A DNA stretch of 7,905 nucleotides from Sphingomonadales bacterium UBA7473 (lineage in GTDB: Bacteria > Pseudomonadota > Alphaproteobacteria > Sphingomonadales > Sphingomonadaceae), in assembly GCA_002478575.1 (NCBI GenBank), contig DLOX01000100.1:4995-12899 (forward strand), written 5' to 3'. Made by a program: the position numbers and the translations under genes. A model generated the notes under the pieces. The model had not been told where the DNA came from and ran no database searches. It worked only from the letters and a program-made list of their open reading frames with translations. Shown here piece after piece: positions 1-6,874 of the stretch (position 1 is its first letter; each line of letters begins with the position of its first letter).

Positions 1-4
1 CGGT

Positions 5-37
5 CGTCTTCGGCTCCGGGTCAAGCCCGGAATGACG
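5..37. repeat. Short palindromic intergenic element (CCGGG-type hairpin)
   Basis: A perfect 6-bp inverted repeat, TCCGGG (15-20) and CCCGGA (26-31), encloses the loop TCAAG. A second short pair, CGTC (5-8) and GACG (34-37), can close an outer stem around an internal loop. It lies just past the stop codon of the ThDP-enzyme gene. Similar short palindromes around CCGGGCTTGACCCGG are, from general knowledge, dispersed in intergenic regions of many alphaproteobacteria, especially sphingomonads. There is no T-run after the stem in either direction, so it is not a classical intrinsic terminator, though it could stabilise the 3' end of the operon mRNA. The element may continue beyond the left edge. 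Confidence 0.5.
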
Positions 38-46
38 TTGACGGTG

Positions 47-1732
47 TTACTTCTTCGCCGCCCGCAACGCCGAAATCGTTGTCCCGGCGCTTATCCGCTC
101 TGGATCCGTTTTCAGGTGAAGCACGCGCAGCCCCTTTCGGTCCATCGCTTCAGAAAGGGCAGGGCGGAACGCCGACGTTTCTTCAACCGTCGCAGCCCAT
201 CCGCCATAGGCCCGCGCCAAAGCCGCAAAGTCTGGATTGACCAACTGCGTGCCCGAGATACGCTCCGGATATTCACGCTCTTGGTGCATGCGGATCGTGC
301 CATAGGTGCCATTGTCGACGATGATGACGAGCAAGTCGCAGCCATATTGCTGCGCCGTCGCCAGTTCCTGACCATTCATCATGAAATCGCCATCGCCTGC
401 CAGCGCGACCACGCAACGCCCGGGATGGCGAAGGGCCGCAGCGACGGCGGCAGGCGGCCCATAACCCATCGCGCCCGCAGTCGGAGCCAATTGCGTGCCA
501 GGGCCAGAATAGGGCCAATAGCGGTGCCACCAGCCGGAGAAATTGCCTGCGCCATTGCAGATGATGCTGTCCTCCGGGCAAAGCTCTCGCATCACAGCGA
601 CGCACTGGCCAAGATCAACGGCGGTGTCGAAAGGCTGAGGCGTATTCCACTCCACCCATTCCGCATGGGCCTCTGCGCCGCCTGAGAAAGGCAAAGGCGC
701 AGACACTGCAACGCGACGACGTTGGTCCGGTTCAATCGAAGCCAGCGCATGCGCCGCAAATTGTTCCATGCCGCAACAGATGGAAAGGTCAGCGCGATAC
801 ACATGATTATGTTCGCTTGGGTCTGGGTGAACATGCACCAGCGTTTGGCCGGGATGATCAGGCGTGATCAGCGTGTAACTATCGGTCGTTGCCTCGCCAA
901 GGCGAGCGCCAACCGCGATGATCAGATCAGCAGACCTAATCCGCGCGAGAAGCTTTGGATTGGGCCCATAGCCCAAATTGCCAGCCCAAACGGTCGACGC
1001 ATTGGCAATGGCGTCTTGCCGACGGAATGCGCCGGCAACAGGAAGGCCCCATTTTTCGGCCCAGGCCTGAAAATCTCTGCCAGCCTCCGCAGTCCAGCCA
1101 GCCCCGCCAATGATGGCGACGGGGGCCTTCGCATCATGCATCAACTGTTCAAGGGCAGCGAGTCTTGAGGCTGAAGGCGCTTGCCAAATATCTTCAACCT
1201 TGGGTCGGTCAATGGCCTCGACCACGTCACACAGCATATCTTCTGGAAGGGCGACAACCACTGGTCCGGGGCGGCCAGACATGGCCACCGAATAGGCCCG
1301 CGCCACATATTCCGGAATGCGCTTGGCATCATCGATCCGCAACACAAGCTTTGCGAGGGGCGCAAACATCTGTGTGAAATCAACCTCTTGAAAGCCTTCA
1401 CGATCCCGCATCCCGCGATCAACATCGCCAATGAAAAGGATCATCGGCTGCGAATCTTGCATCGCGACATGGACGCCGATCGAGGCATTGGTCGCCCCTG
1501 GCCCCCGCGTGACGAAAGCCACCCCCGGCCTTTGGGTGAGGGCGCCGTCGGCACAGGCCATGAAGGTCACGCCACCTTCTTGACGGCAAATCACGGTCTG
1601 AATTTCGGGCACATCATGAAGGGCATCGAGAACAGCGAGAAAGCTCTCCCCCGGCACAGTGAAAATCCGATCGCATCCCTGAATGCGAAGTTGATCAACG
1701 AGGATGCGGCCGCCGGTGCGTGTCTTTGTCAT
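47..1732 (-). CDS. Thiamine-diphosphate-dependent enzyme, acetolactate-synthase-like (probable 2-oxo-acid decarboxylase/lyase)
   Basis: 561 aa, full length for the three-domain ThDP superfamily of acetolactate synthase and benzoylformate decarboxylase. The N-terminal PYR domain (about 8-170) carries the ThDP-activating glutamate in RQEGG (Glu52) and the conserved RGPGATNA segment (76-83). A central domain spans about 190-340. The C-terminal PP domain (about 370-545) has GAMGYGPPAA (420-429) and the metal/ThDP motif GDGDF (446-450) ending in DNGTYG (473-478), with Asp-Asn where many relatives have Asn-Asn. After this comes IRMHQEREYP rather than the QWQ-containing stretch of true biosynthetic acetolactate synthases, and no small regulatory subunit gene is adjacent, so a role in branched-chain amino-acid synthesis is unlikely. 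The exact substrate cannot be read from sequence. The ATG at 1730-1732 has no clear Shine-Dalgarno sequence. It is the last gene of a tight minus-strand cluster, 31 nt after the DUF454 gene; coupling to upstream translation is plausible. No frameshift is seen. Confidence 0.9.
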   Translation of the reverse strand: MTKTRTGGRILVDQLRIQGCDRIFTVPGESFLAVLDALHDVPEIQTVICRQEGGVTFMACADGALTQRPGVAFVTRGPGATNASIGVHVAMQDSQPMILFIGDVDRGMRDREGFQEVDFTQMFAPLAKLVLRIDDAKRIPEYVARAYSVAMSGRPGPVVVALPEDMLCDVVEAIDRPKVEDIWQAPSASRLAALEQLMHDAKAPVAIIGGAGWTAEAGRDFQAWAEKWGLPVAGAFRRQDAIANASTVWAGNLGYGPNPKLLARIRSADLIIAVGARLGEATTDSYTLITPDHPGQTLVHVHPDPSEHNHVYRADLSICCGMEQFAAHALASIEPDQRRRVAVSAPLPFSGGAEAHAEWVEWNTPQPFDTAVDLGQCVAVMRELCPEDSIICNGAGNFSGWWHRYWPYSGPGTQLAPTAGAMGYGPPAAVAAALRHPGRCVVALAGDGDFMMNGQELATAQQYGCDLLVIIVDNGTYGTIRMHQEREYPERISGTQLVNPDFAALARAYGGWAATVEETSAFRPALSEAMDRKGLRVLHLKTDPERISAGTTISALRAAKK

Positions 1733-1743
1733 GGGTTCGCTAT

Positions 1744-1764
1744 AGGCGCGCGCGACAGGCGCCT
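1744..1764 (-). other. Intercistronic GC-rich stem-loop
   Basis: AGGCGC (1744-1749) and GCGCCT (1759-1764) form a perfect 6-bp inverted repeat with a 9-nt loop. It fills most of the 31-nt gap between the stop codon of the DUF454 gene and the ATG of the ThDP-enzyme gene. There is no T-run, so it is not a convincing terminator. It could modulate translation of, or mRNA processing before, the downstream gene, whose own ribosome-binding site is not apparent. It may equally be chance in GC-rich DNA. Confidence 0.3.
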
Positions 1765-2123
1765 CAACCCTCTGGCCTGCGCCAAAGCCAGGTCAGGCAG
1801 ATGGCGGCTGTGACGGGAGGAATGATGACCCAAGGCCATTTCATCGTCAGTGCGCCGATGGCAATGCTGATGGCGAATGCGACCGTCGCTGCAATCTTTC
1901 CTTTGCGGCTGACTTCGCCTCGTTCCCGCCAAGCGCGCAGGTGCGATCCATATTTGGGATGATTGAGAAGCTTGGCTTCCCACGCCCGGTTGCTCCGCGC
2001 AAAGCAAAAGGCGGCGAGGATATAGAGCGGAACGGTGGGAAGCAGGGGCAAGAAAATGCCCAACGTACCCGCGCCAAATGCGATCAATCCAACGGTCTGA
2101 TAGGCAAAGCGAGCGATGCCCAA
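1764..2123 (-). CDS. DUF454 / YbaN-family small inner-membrane protein
   Basis: 119 aa, the usual size for the DUF454 (YbaN) family, whose biochemical function is unknown. Family hallmarks visible are GIFLPLLPTVP (22-32), AAFCFARS (37-44), the cytoplasmic-type segment LLNHPKYG (52-59) and WRERG (65-69). Hydrophobic stretches at about 8-41, 77-93 and 97-114 predict three or four membrane passes in the inner membrane. The start is taken as TTG (2121-2123): the frame upstream runs to a stop codon near 2151 without any ATG or GTG, no methionine follows until well inside the conserved region, and a GAAGG lies 9 nt upstream. It starts one nucleotide after the stop codon of the hydrolase gene, which points to co-transcription and probably translational coupling. 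Family assignment is firm; the role in this cluster is unknown. Confidence 0.88.
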   Translation of the reverse strand: MGIARFAYQTVGLIAFGAGTLGIFLPLLPTVPLYILAAFCFARSNRAWEAKLLNHPKYGSHLRAWRERGEVSRKGKIAATVAFAISIAIGALTMKWPWVIIPPVTAAICLTWLWRRPEG

Positions 2124-2124
2124 C

Positions 2125-3099
2125 CTATGGCGCCTTCGACAAAGCGTTGTTTAGAAAGTCCGCAATTGAGCGATCAACGGAAGCTCGATCCTCCAGCAGG
2201 CCATGCCCGCTCCCTTCAAGCGCGACCAGCGTCCCATTGAACTGAGACACATATTTCTGCGCACTTTCACGCGGCAAAAAGTCGCATGATCCCCGAACGA
2301 TGAGCGTTGGAATGCCTGGATTTGGCTGAGGCTTGAAATTCAGCTTTTTCAAGTCCCGAAAAACGGCACGTTGGGCGTAGAGATTGCCACCGCCGGGCAA
2401 GGGCGCGGTTTGAACTGTCGCGCCTTTGCAGGTCATCCCATCCATCAGTTCTGCCGCAACCAATTCGTCAAACAGCTGGCCTGCGTCGGCTTGAGACAGA
2501 TTTGCCTCTGCACTTCCTCCGTCACGATCAATCTTGCTGATGGCGGATGACAACGGTTTTCCGATGTTCACTTTGCCGCGATCGGTGCGGCTATAGTCCC
2601 GCTTGCCTGCAAAGCCGGGATACATGCCGGGGGATGTGAGGATGAGGCCAGCGACCCGATTGGGGTATCGATCCGCATAGACGGCTGCGAGACTGGCCCC
2701 AAAGCTATTGCCCCAAAGGATGATCTTGTCTTGGCCTTTGGCAATCCGAAGGGCCTCCAAATCGGCAACCAGACGCTCCAAGCGATACTCGCTCGCAGGA
2801 ATTCGTCCCGATTTCCCGCCGCCCACTTGGTCGAAATAGATTGTTGTAAATCCCGCGCGGCGAAAGACATCGCCTTCCCCAAAGCGGCGGGCTTCTGTGT
2901 AGAGGCCGGGGCCGCCGTGTAGAAACACAATCGGCGTCTTGCGTTGGTTCTCCGGTCGATTGGGAGGCAGAGTCCAAGTGGCAAGCTCAGAACCTGTCGA
3001 AATCTTCACCCTGTCGGGAAGGGCATAGCTGATTTGTGACTGGGCAAACCCTGGAGCTGTCAGCCCCAGCAATAGCCCAGCAAGAAGGACAAACCTCAC
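2125..3099 (-). CDS. Exported alpha/beta hydrolase, proline-iminopeptidase-like (S33 type)
   Basis: 324 aa. The N-terminus is a typical Sec signal peptide: a basic residue at position 2, a leucine-rich core, and GFA|QS with likely cleavage after Ala19, so the enzyme should act in the periplasm or outside. The alpha/beta-hydrolase core shows HGGPG (61-65, oxyanion region), DQVGGGKS (90-97, matching the family DQRGxGxS), the nucleophile elbow GNSFG with Ser132, a likely acid at Asp273 (RGSCDF) and His299 (GSGHG). A variable cap lies between about 160 and 260. The HGGPG and DQ..G..S motifs point to the prolyl aminopeptidase/epoxide-hydrolase-like group; the substrate, whether peptide, ester or lactone, is not predictable. 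The start is GTG (3097-3099), overlapping the upstream aldehyde dehydrogenase stop codon as GTGA; no strong Shine-Dalgarno sequence is visible, consistent with translational reinitiation. The stop codon is TAG at 2125-2127. Confidence 0.88.
   Translation of the reverse strand: MRFVLLAGLLLGLTAPGFAQSQISYALPDRVKISTGSELATWTLPPNRPENQRKTPIVFLHGGPGLYTEARRFGEGDVFRRAGFTTIYFDQVGGGKSGRIPASEYRLERLVADLEALRIAKGQDKIILWGNSFGASLAAVYADRYPNRVAGLILTSPGMYPGFAGKRDYSRTDRGKVNIGKPLSSAISKIDRDGGSAEANLSQADAGQLFDELVAAELMDGMTCKGATVQTAPLPGGGNLYAQRAVFRDLKKLNFKPQPNPGIPTLIVRGSCDFLPRESAQKYVSQFNGTLVALEGSGHGLLEDRASVDRSIADFLNNALSKAP
2133..2137 (-). promoter_or_regulatory. Ribosome-binding site supporting the TTG start of the DUF454 gene
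   Basis: GAAGG on the minus strand lies 9 nt upstream of the TTG at 2121-2123, inside the 3' end of the hydrolase gene. Because the frame offers no ATG or GTG, this purine-rich site is the main local evidence for the TTG start. Confidence 0.45.
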
Positions 3100-4529
3100 G
3101 CCTGATGGATCGCTTTTGTCACGAAATATCCATCAAGCCCTTCAGGCCCGCCTTCGCTGCCAAAGCCGGATTCCTTCACGCCGCCGAAGGGCGCGTCATG
3201 GGTGCTGACGGTGAAGCTGTTGATGCCAACCATGCCAGTGTCCAGCCCGTCGCCGACGGCATTGGCGGTGTGGAGATTGGTTGTGAACGCATAGGCCGCC
3301 AAGCCAAAGGGCAAGCGATTGGCTTGTTCCAGCACTTCATCCAGCGTTTCGAACGGGCGCGTCACCGCGACTGGGCCAAAGGGTTCTTGTGACATAATGT
3401 CGGCATTCAAAGGCACATCAGTCAGCAAAGTCGGCTGAAAGAAAAAGCCCTCGCCATAGGCTTCCCCGCCGCCTTTGAGTGTCGCGCCCTTGGCGACTGC
3501 ATCTTGCACCAACGCCCCAATTGCCGAGGGACGACGCGGATTTGCGAGCGGCCCCATCTTGGTTGCCGCATCCATGCCATTCCCGACTGGATAGCCCTTC
3601 ATCCGGGCCGTGAAGCCTTCAACAAAGCGATCATAAATGCTCGCCTGTACATAGAAGCGCGTGGGCGACACGCAGACTTGGCCCGCATTCCGGAATTTCT
3701 GGGGGACGACCATGTCCATCGTCTTTTCGAAATCGCAATCGTCAAAGATGAGGACCGGCGCATGACCGCCCAGCTCCATCGTCATCCGCTTCACACCATC
3801 TGCGCAGAGCCGCATCAGATGTTTGCCGACCGGGACAGAGCCCGTGAAGCTTACCTTGCGGATCGTGGGTGATGCGATCAGCGTGCGGCTGACCATATCA
3901 GGCACGCCATAGACGAGCTGCGCAACATTGGCTGGCACGCCGCCATCGATCACGCATTGCATGACCGCGCTGGTGCAAGCGGGTGTTTCTTCAGGCGGCT
4001 TGGCAATAACCGAACAGCCAGCAGCCAGTGCCGCCGCCAACTTCTTGGACATCAAATAGACGGGAAAGTTCCAAGGCGTGAAGGAAGCCACTGGCCCCAC
4101 TGGCTGCTTGATCACCATCACGCGCTGGCCGGAAGGGCGCACCAGAACCCGGCCATAGGCCCGCTTGGCCTCTTCCGCGAAATAATCGAACATCGCCGCA
4201 CTGGACACGACTTCGCCACGCGCTTCGCCAATCGGCTTGCCTTGTTCAAGGGTAAGCAAAGTCGCGATATGCTCGGTCCGTTCGCGGAGCAGATCGGCCA
4301 CCTTATGGAGGATCGCAGCCCGTTCATTGACGTCGACTGTCCGCCAATGATCAAAGCCTTTTTGTGATGCGGCCAAGGCCTCTTGCAGATCGGCCTCAGT
4401 CGCCAGTGGCAATTCCGCCATGGCTTTACCAGTTGCGGGATTGACAACCGGCTGCTCATCGCGACCTTCGCCGGTTCTCCAGCTGCCATTCACAAAAAGC
4501 TTCAAATCATCGGCATAGGCGACGGTCAT
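3096..4529 (-). CDS. NAD(P)-dependent aldehyde dehydrogenase, succinate-semialdehyde dehydrogenase type
   Basis: 477 aa, full length for the GabD-like ALDH family, cytoplasmic. All core residues are present: TPWNFP (151-156, Asn154 oxyanion), IAKPPE (Lys177, cofactor binding), FTGS (228-231, Rossmann fold), MELGG (251-255, general-base Glu252), GQVCV (catalytic Cys286) and QEPFGP (381-386, Glu382). The C-terminal PFGGVKESGFGSEGG (448-462) is characteristic of the succinate-semialdehyde/2-oxoglutarate-semialdehyde dehydrogenase group. The family reaction is semialdehyde + NAD(P)+ to dicarboxylic acid; the exact substrate is inferred. Many GabD proteins have a second cysteine two residues after the catalytic one; here the segment reads CVS, so that redox pair is absent. 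The ATG at 4527-4529 follows a weak purine-rich GAGAG. The gene overlaps the next one by 4 nt and lies 60 nt after the PLP-enzyme gene. It heads the tightly coupled part of the cluster. Confidence 0.92.
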   Translation of the reverse strand: MTVAYADDLKLFVNGSWRTGEGRDEQPVVNPATGKAMAELPLATEADLQEALAASQKGFDHWRTVDVNERAAILHKVADLLRERTEHIATLLTLEQGKPIGEARGEVVSSAAMFDYFAEEAKRAYGRVLVRPSGQRVMVIKQPVGPVASFTPWNFPVYLMSKKLAAALAAGCSVIAKPPEETPACTSAVMQCVIDGGVPANVAQLVYGVPDMVSRTLIASPTIRKVSFTGSVPVGKHLMRLCADGVKRMTMELGGHAPVLIFDDCDFEKTMDMVVPQKFRNAGQVCVSPTRFYVQASIYDRFVEGFTARMKGYPVGNGMDAATKMGPLANPRRPSAIGALVQDAVAKGATLKGGGEAYGEGFFFQPTLLTDVPLNADIMSQEPFGPVAVTRPFETLDEVLEQANRLPFGLAAYAFTTNLHTANAVGDGLDTGMVGINSFTVSTHDAPFGGVKESGFGSEGGPEGLDGYFVTKAIHQA

Positions 4530-4589
4530 ATCGGTCTCTCACTCTTGGGTTGCGGTCAGGTCTAATCCAGTTGGGGAAGCGAAGATACT

Positions 4590-5861
4590 CTATCCAGCCA
4601 GTGCTTGTTCCAGATCCGCGATGATATCATCGACATGCTCAATGCCCACGGACAAGCGCACTACGTCTGGCCCAGCGCCAGCCTCAATCTGGCCTGCCTC
4701 GCTCAGTTGGCGGTGGGTGGTTGAACTGGGATGAATGATCAAGGAACGCGTATCGCCGATATTGGCGAGATGGCTGAACAGCTTGACCTTGGAGACCAGA
4801 TCAATCCCCGCATCATATCCGCCCTTCAACCCAAAGGTGAAAACCGCGCCTGCTTTGCCGCTCAGATATTTATGGGCCAGCTCATGATAGGGGCTTTCGC
4901 GGAGACCTGCGTAGGACACCCAAGACACCGCGGGATGATCCTTCAGCCATTTGGCGACGGTGATGGCGTTGGCGCAATGCCGCTCCATCCGCAGCATCAG
5001 CGTTTCCATGCCCGTCAATATTTGGAACGCGTTAAAGGGGGACATGGCTGGCCCCAAATCGCGCATGCCCAGCGTCCGGCAGGCGAGGATGAAGGCGAGA
5101 TTGCCAAAGGCCTCTGTGAACACTTTGCCATGATAAGAAGGGCAAGGCTGAGACAGCGCAGGGAATTTGTCAGACGCCGCCCAATCGAAGGTGCCTGCAT
5201 CCACGATCAACCCACCAATCGAATTGCCATGACCGCCGAGGAACTTGGTGGCCGAATGCACCACGATATCCGCGCCATGTTCGATAGGGCGACACAACGC
5301 AGGCGTCGCCATTGTGTTGTCGACGATCAAAGGAATGCCCGCTGCATGCGCGACATCGGCAATCGCCCGGATATCCTGCACAACGCCGCCCGGATTGGCG
5401 AGGCTTTCGATGAAGACCGCGCGCGTTTCGGGCCGGATCGCAGCAGCAACGGCAGCAGGGTCGTCGGCATCAACAAAGGTCGAATCCCACGCCATTTTCT
5501 TAAAGCTGGTGCCAATCTGCGTGATTGATCCCCCATAAAGCCGCTTGGCCGCAACGATATGGCACCCCGGCTCCATGATCGTGTGGAAGGCTATGAATTG
5601 CGCCGAGTGCCCCGAAGCCGTTGCCAGCGCCGCGACGCCTCCTTCAAGCGCCGCAATTTTCCCCTCAAGCGCCCCGGTCGTTGGGTTCATCAGGCGGGTG
5701 TAGATATTCCCGAACGCCTCCAAGTTGAACAGGCTCGCCGCATGATCGACATCATCAAACACATAAGATGCGGTCTGATAAATCGGCGTCACCCGCGCCT
5801 TGGTGGTTGGGTCCGGCGCGGTGCCAGCATGAATGGCAAGGGTCTCAAGCTTCTGAGTCAT
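4590..5861 (-). CDS. metY: O-acetylhomoserine sulfhydrylase-like PLP enzyme (Cys/Met metabolism family)
   Basis: 423 aa, the usual length of O-acetylhomoserine aminocarboxypropyltransferases, which make homocysteine from O-acetylhomoserine and sulfide in methionine synthesis. The fold-type I PLP enzyme shows YTRLMNPT (54-61, with Tyr54 and Arg56 that reach the neighbouring subunit's PLP phosphate), ASGHSAQ (82-88), LYGGS (108-112), VDNT with Asp181 (PLP nitrogen), HSATKFLGGHG (202-212) with Schiff-base Lys206, and TRSLIIHP (371-378) with Arg372 for substrate carboxylate binding. The long LFNLEAFGNIYTR region and the insertion around 225-250 favour MetY over the shorter MetB/MetC/MetZ relatives. 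The ATG at 5859-5861 is supported by a strong AGAAGGA 9 nt upstream. The stop is TAG at 4590-4592. Neighbouring genes are not obvious methionine genes and I see no recognisable SAM-riboswitch structure upstream. A relative using another activated substrate cannot be excluded. Confidence 0.9.
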   Translation of the reverse strand: MTQKLETLAIHAGTAPDPTTKARVTPIYQTASYVFDDVDHAASLFNLEAFGNIYTRLMNPTTGALEGKIAALEGGVAALATASGHSAQFIAFHTIMEPGCHIVAAKRLYGGSITQIGTSFKKMAWDSTFVDADDPAAVAAAIRPETRAVFIESLANPGGVVQDIRAIADVAHAAGIPLIVDNTMATPALCRPIEHGADIVVHSATKFLGGHGNSIGGLIVDAGTFDWAASDKFPALSQPCPSYHGKVFTEAFGNLAFILACRTLGMRDLGPAMSPFNAFQILTGMETLMLRMERHCANAITVAKWLKDHPAVSWVSYAGLRESPYHELAHKYLSGKAGAVFTFGLKGGYDAGIDLVSKVKLFSHLANIGDTRSLIIHPSSTTHRQLSEAGQIEAGAGPDVVRLSVGIEHVDDIIADLEQALAG

Positions 5862-5870
5862 GGGGTGGGG

Positions 5871-5877
5871 TCCTTCT
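5871..5877 (-). promoter_or_regulatory. Strong ribosome-binding site of the MetY-like gene
   Basis: AGAAGGA on the minus strand stands 9 nt before the ATG at 5859-5861, in the 86-nt gap after the cyclase gene. It is the best Shine-Dalgarno match in the window and fixes the start of this gene. Confidence 0.65.
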
Positions 5878-5947
5878 GTCTATCACGCTTCTTCGTTTGA
5901 GGCGTATTGGCGCGGGATTGGCGACAAGGGAAGGGGGCTAATAAGAC

Positions 5948-6874
5948 CTAGCGTGATAAGATAGCGTGCGCTCTAACCGGAAAAGTCCCCATGTCGTGAA
6001 TTTTGGGAGGAACCGCCCAGAACCGAAAACCTTCGTTCGGGAGCTGATCAAGCCGCGTCATATGTTCAACAATCGGAATCCCAGCGCCAAGCAAGATCGT
6101 ATGCACCGGACGATCGCCGCCAGACACGTCATCAATATTATAGGAATCAATCCCGACCAGCAGCGCGCCTTTGTCTCGCAAATAGGTCGCTGCCGCTGCG
6201 GTCAAAAAGGGGTGCGCTTCGAAATATTGATCGGTTCGCCAATGTCGATCCCAACCCGTTTGGACAAGGACCGCGCGAGCGCTCACCTCAGTCGCGGCAA
6301 AAGCAGTCCAGTCTATGGCTCTCACATCTCCGCCTTCAACGCGCACGACAACGCCTTCAACATTGCTGACGCGATCAAGCTCAAGCGCGGCGAGATCATA
6401 TCCATCGGGGTAACGGTGAAAGGGGGTGTCAAGATAAGTCCCCGTGTTGCCGACCATCTCTATCTTGCCGATCTGAAATTCGGTTCCTGACGAATAGACG
6501 TTGCGAGAGGCTTCTCGAGACAAATGATCGCACATGATCGGCGCGGGCAGTCCCTTGTAGGTCATCATACCGTCTTCGATGCTGTGGCTCAGATCAATGA
6601 AGCTATGGCCATTGGAACGGTCGCTTTCGCCGGCGGCGGCGGCATTTCGTTTATGCCGTTCTGCTATGATGCGCTTGTTGAGAATGCGGACTTGCCCGAC
6701 CATCAGCAGGCGCAGGTCAGCGATGATATGGGCCGCTAGTGCGTCATCGGAGATGTCGTCGCCATCAATATCAAGGCGAAAATCCTGACCTTGGATCCCT
6801 CCACCATTCAAGAATTCAATTTCAAAATCGAAGCACACCCTCTTGTCAGCCACGTCTGTCTTTCTTCTTCGCAT
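5948..6874 (-). CDS. Cyclase-family (PF04199, kynurenine-formamidase-like) hydrolase with extra N-terminal domain and altered metal ligands
   Basis: 308 aa. Residues about 92-308 form a cyclase/kynurenine-formamidase-like domain: FIDLSHSIEDGMMTYKG (92-108), NTGTYLDTPFH (143-153), VLVQTGWD (202-209), LLVGIDSYNID (238-248), HTILLGAGIPIVEH (258-271) and AVPPKI...FPVRAHAIL (287-306). The family's metal motif is HxGTHxDxPxH; here its two leading histidines are Asn143 and Tyr147, while Asp149, His153, His258 and Glu270 keep the family spacing. So the metal site must differ from that of KynB. Residues 11-76 (VCFDFEIEF, GGGIQGQDFRLDIDGDDI, LRLLMVGQVRILNKRII) form a separate domain I cannot name, joined by an Ala/Ser/Asn-rich linker (77-91). 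There is no signal peptide. The ATG at 6872-6874 has AGGG 7 nt upstream; a GTG at codon 8, with purine-rich sequence before it, is an alternative start. The likely reaction is hydrolysis of an amide, ester or cyclic substrate; the substrate is unknown. Confidence 0.85.
   Translation of the reverse strand: MRRRKTDVADKRVCFDFEIEFLNGGGIQGQDFRLDIDGDDISDDALAAHIIADLRLLMVGQVRILNKRIIAERHKRNAAAAGESDRSNGHSFIDLSHSIEDGMMTYKGLPAPIMCDHLSREASRNVYSSGTEFQIGKIEMVGNTGTYLDTPFHRYPDGYDLAALELDRVSNVEGVVVRVEGGDVRAIDWTAFAATEVSARAVLVQTGWDRHWRTDQYFEAHPFLTAAAATYLRDKGALLVGIDSYNIDDVSGGDRPVHTILLGAGIPIVEHMTRLDQLPNEGFRFWAVPPKIHDMGTFPVRAHAILSR

Noticed and set aside
15..31. Rho-independent terminator
   Set aside because: The hairpin has no following T-run on either strand; listed as a palindromic repeat instead.
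32..685. 217-codon plus-strand frame opposite the ThDP-enzyme gene
   Set aside because: Arg/His-rich antisense translation of a well-conserved enzyme gene; no recognisable domain.
47..1732. Biosynthetic acetolactate synthase large subunit (ilvB/ilvI)
   Set aside because: The QWQ-containing region typical of true acetolactate synthases is replaced by GTYGTIRMHQE, and no ilvN/ilvH small-subunit gene is next to it.
4731..5528. 265-codon plus-strand frame opposite the MetY-like gene
   Set aside because: Antisense shadow of a conserved PLP enzyme; composition rich in Arg, His and Ile with no motif of its own.
5862..5947. Possible SAM riboswitch upstream of the MetY-like gene
   Set aside because: The spacer is only 86 nt and I cannot find the conserved SAM-II pseudoknot segments in it; the only inverted repeat is the 9-bp pair noted above.
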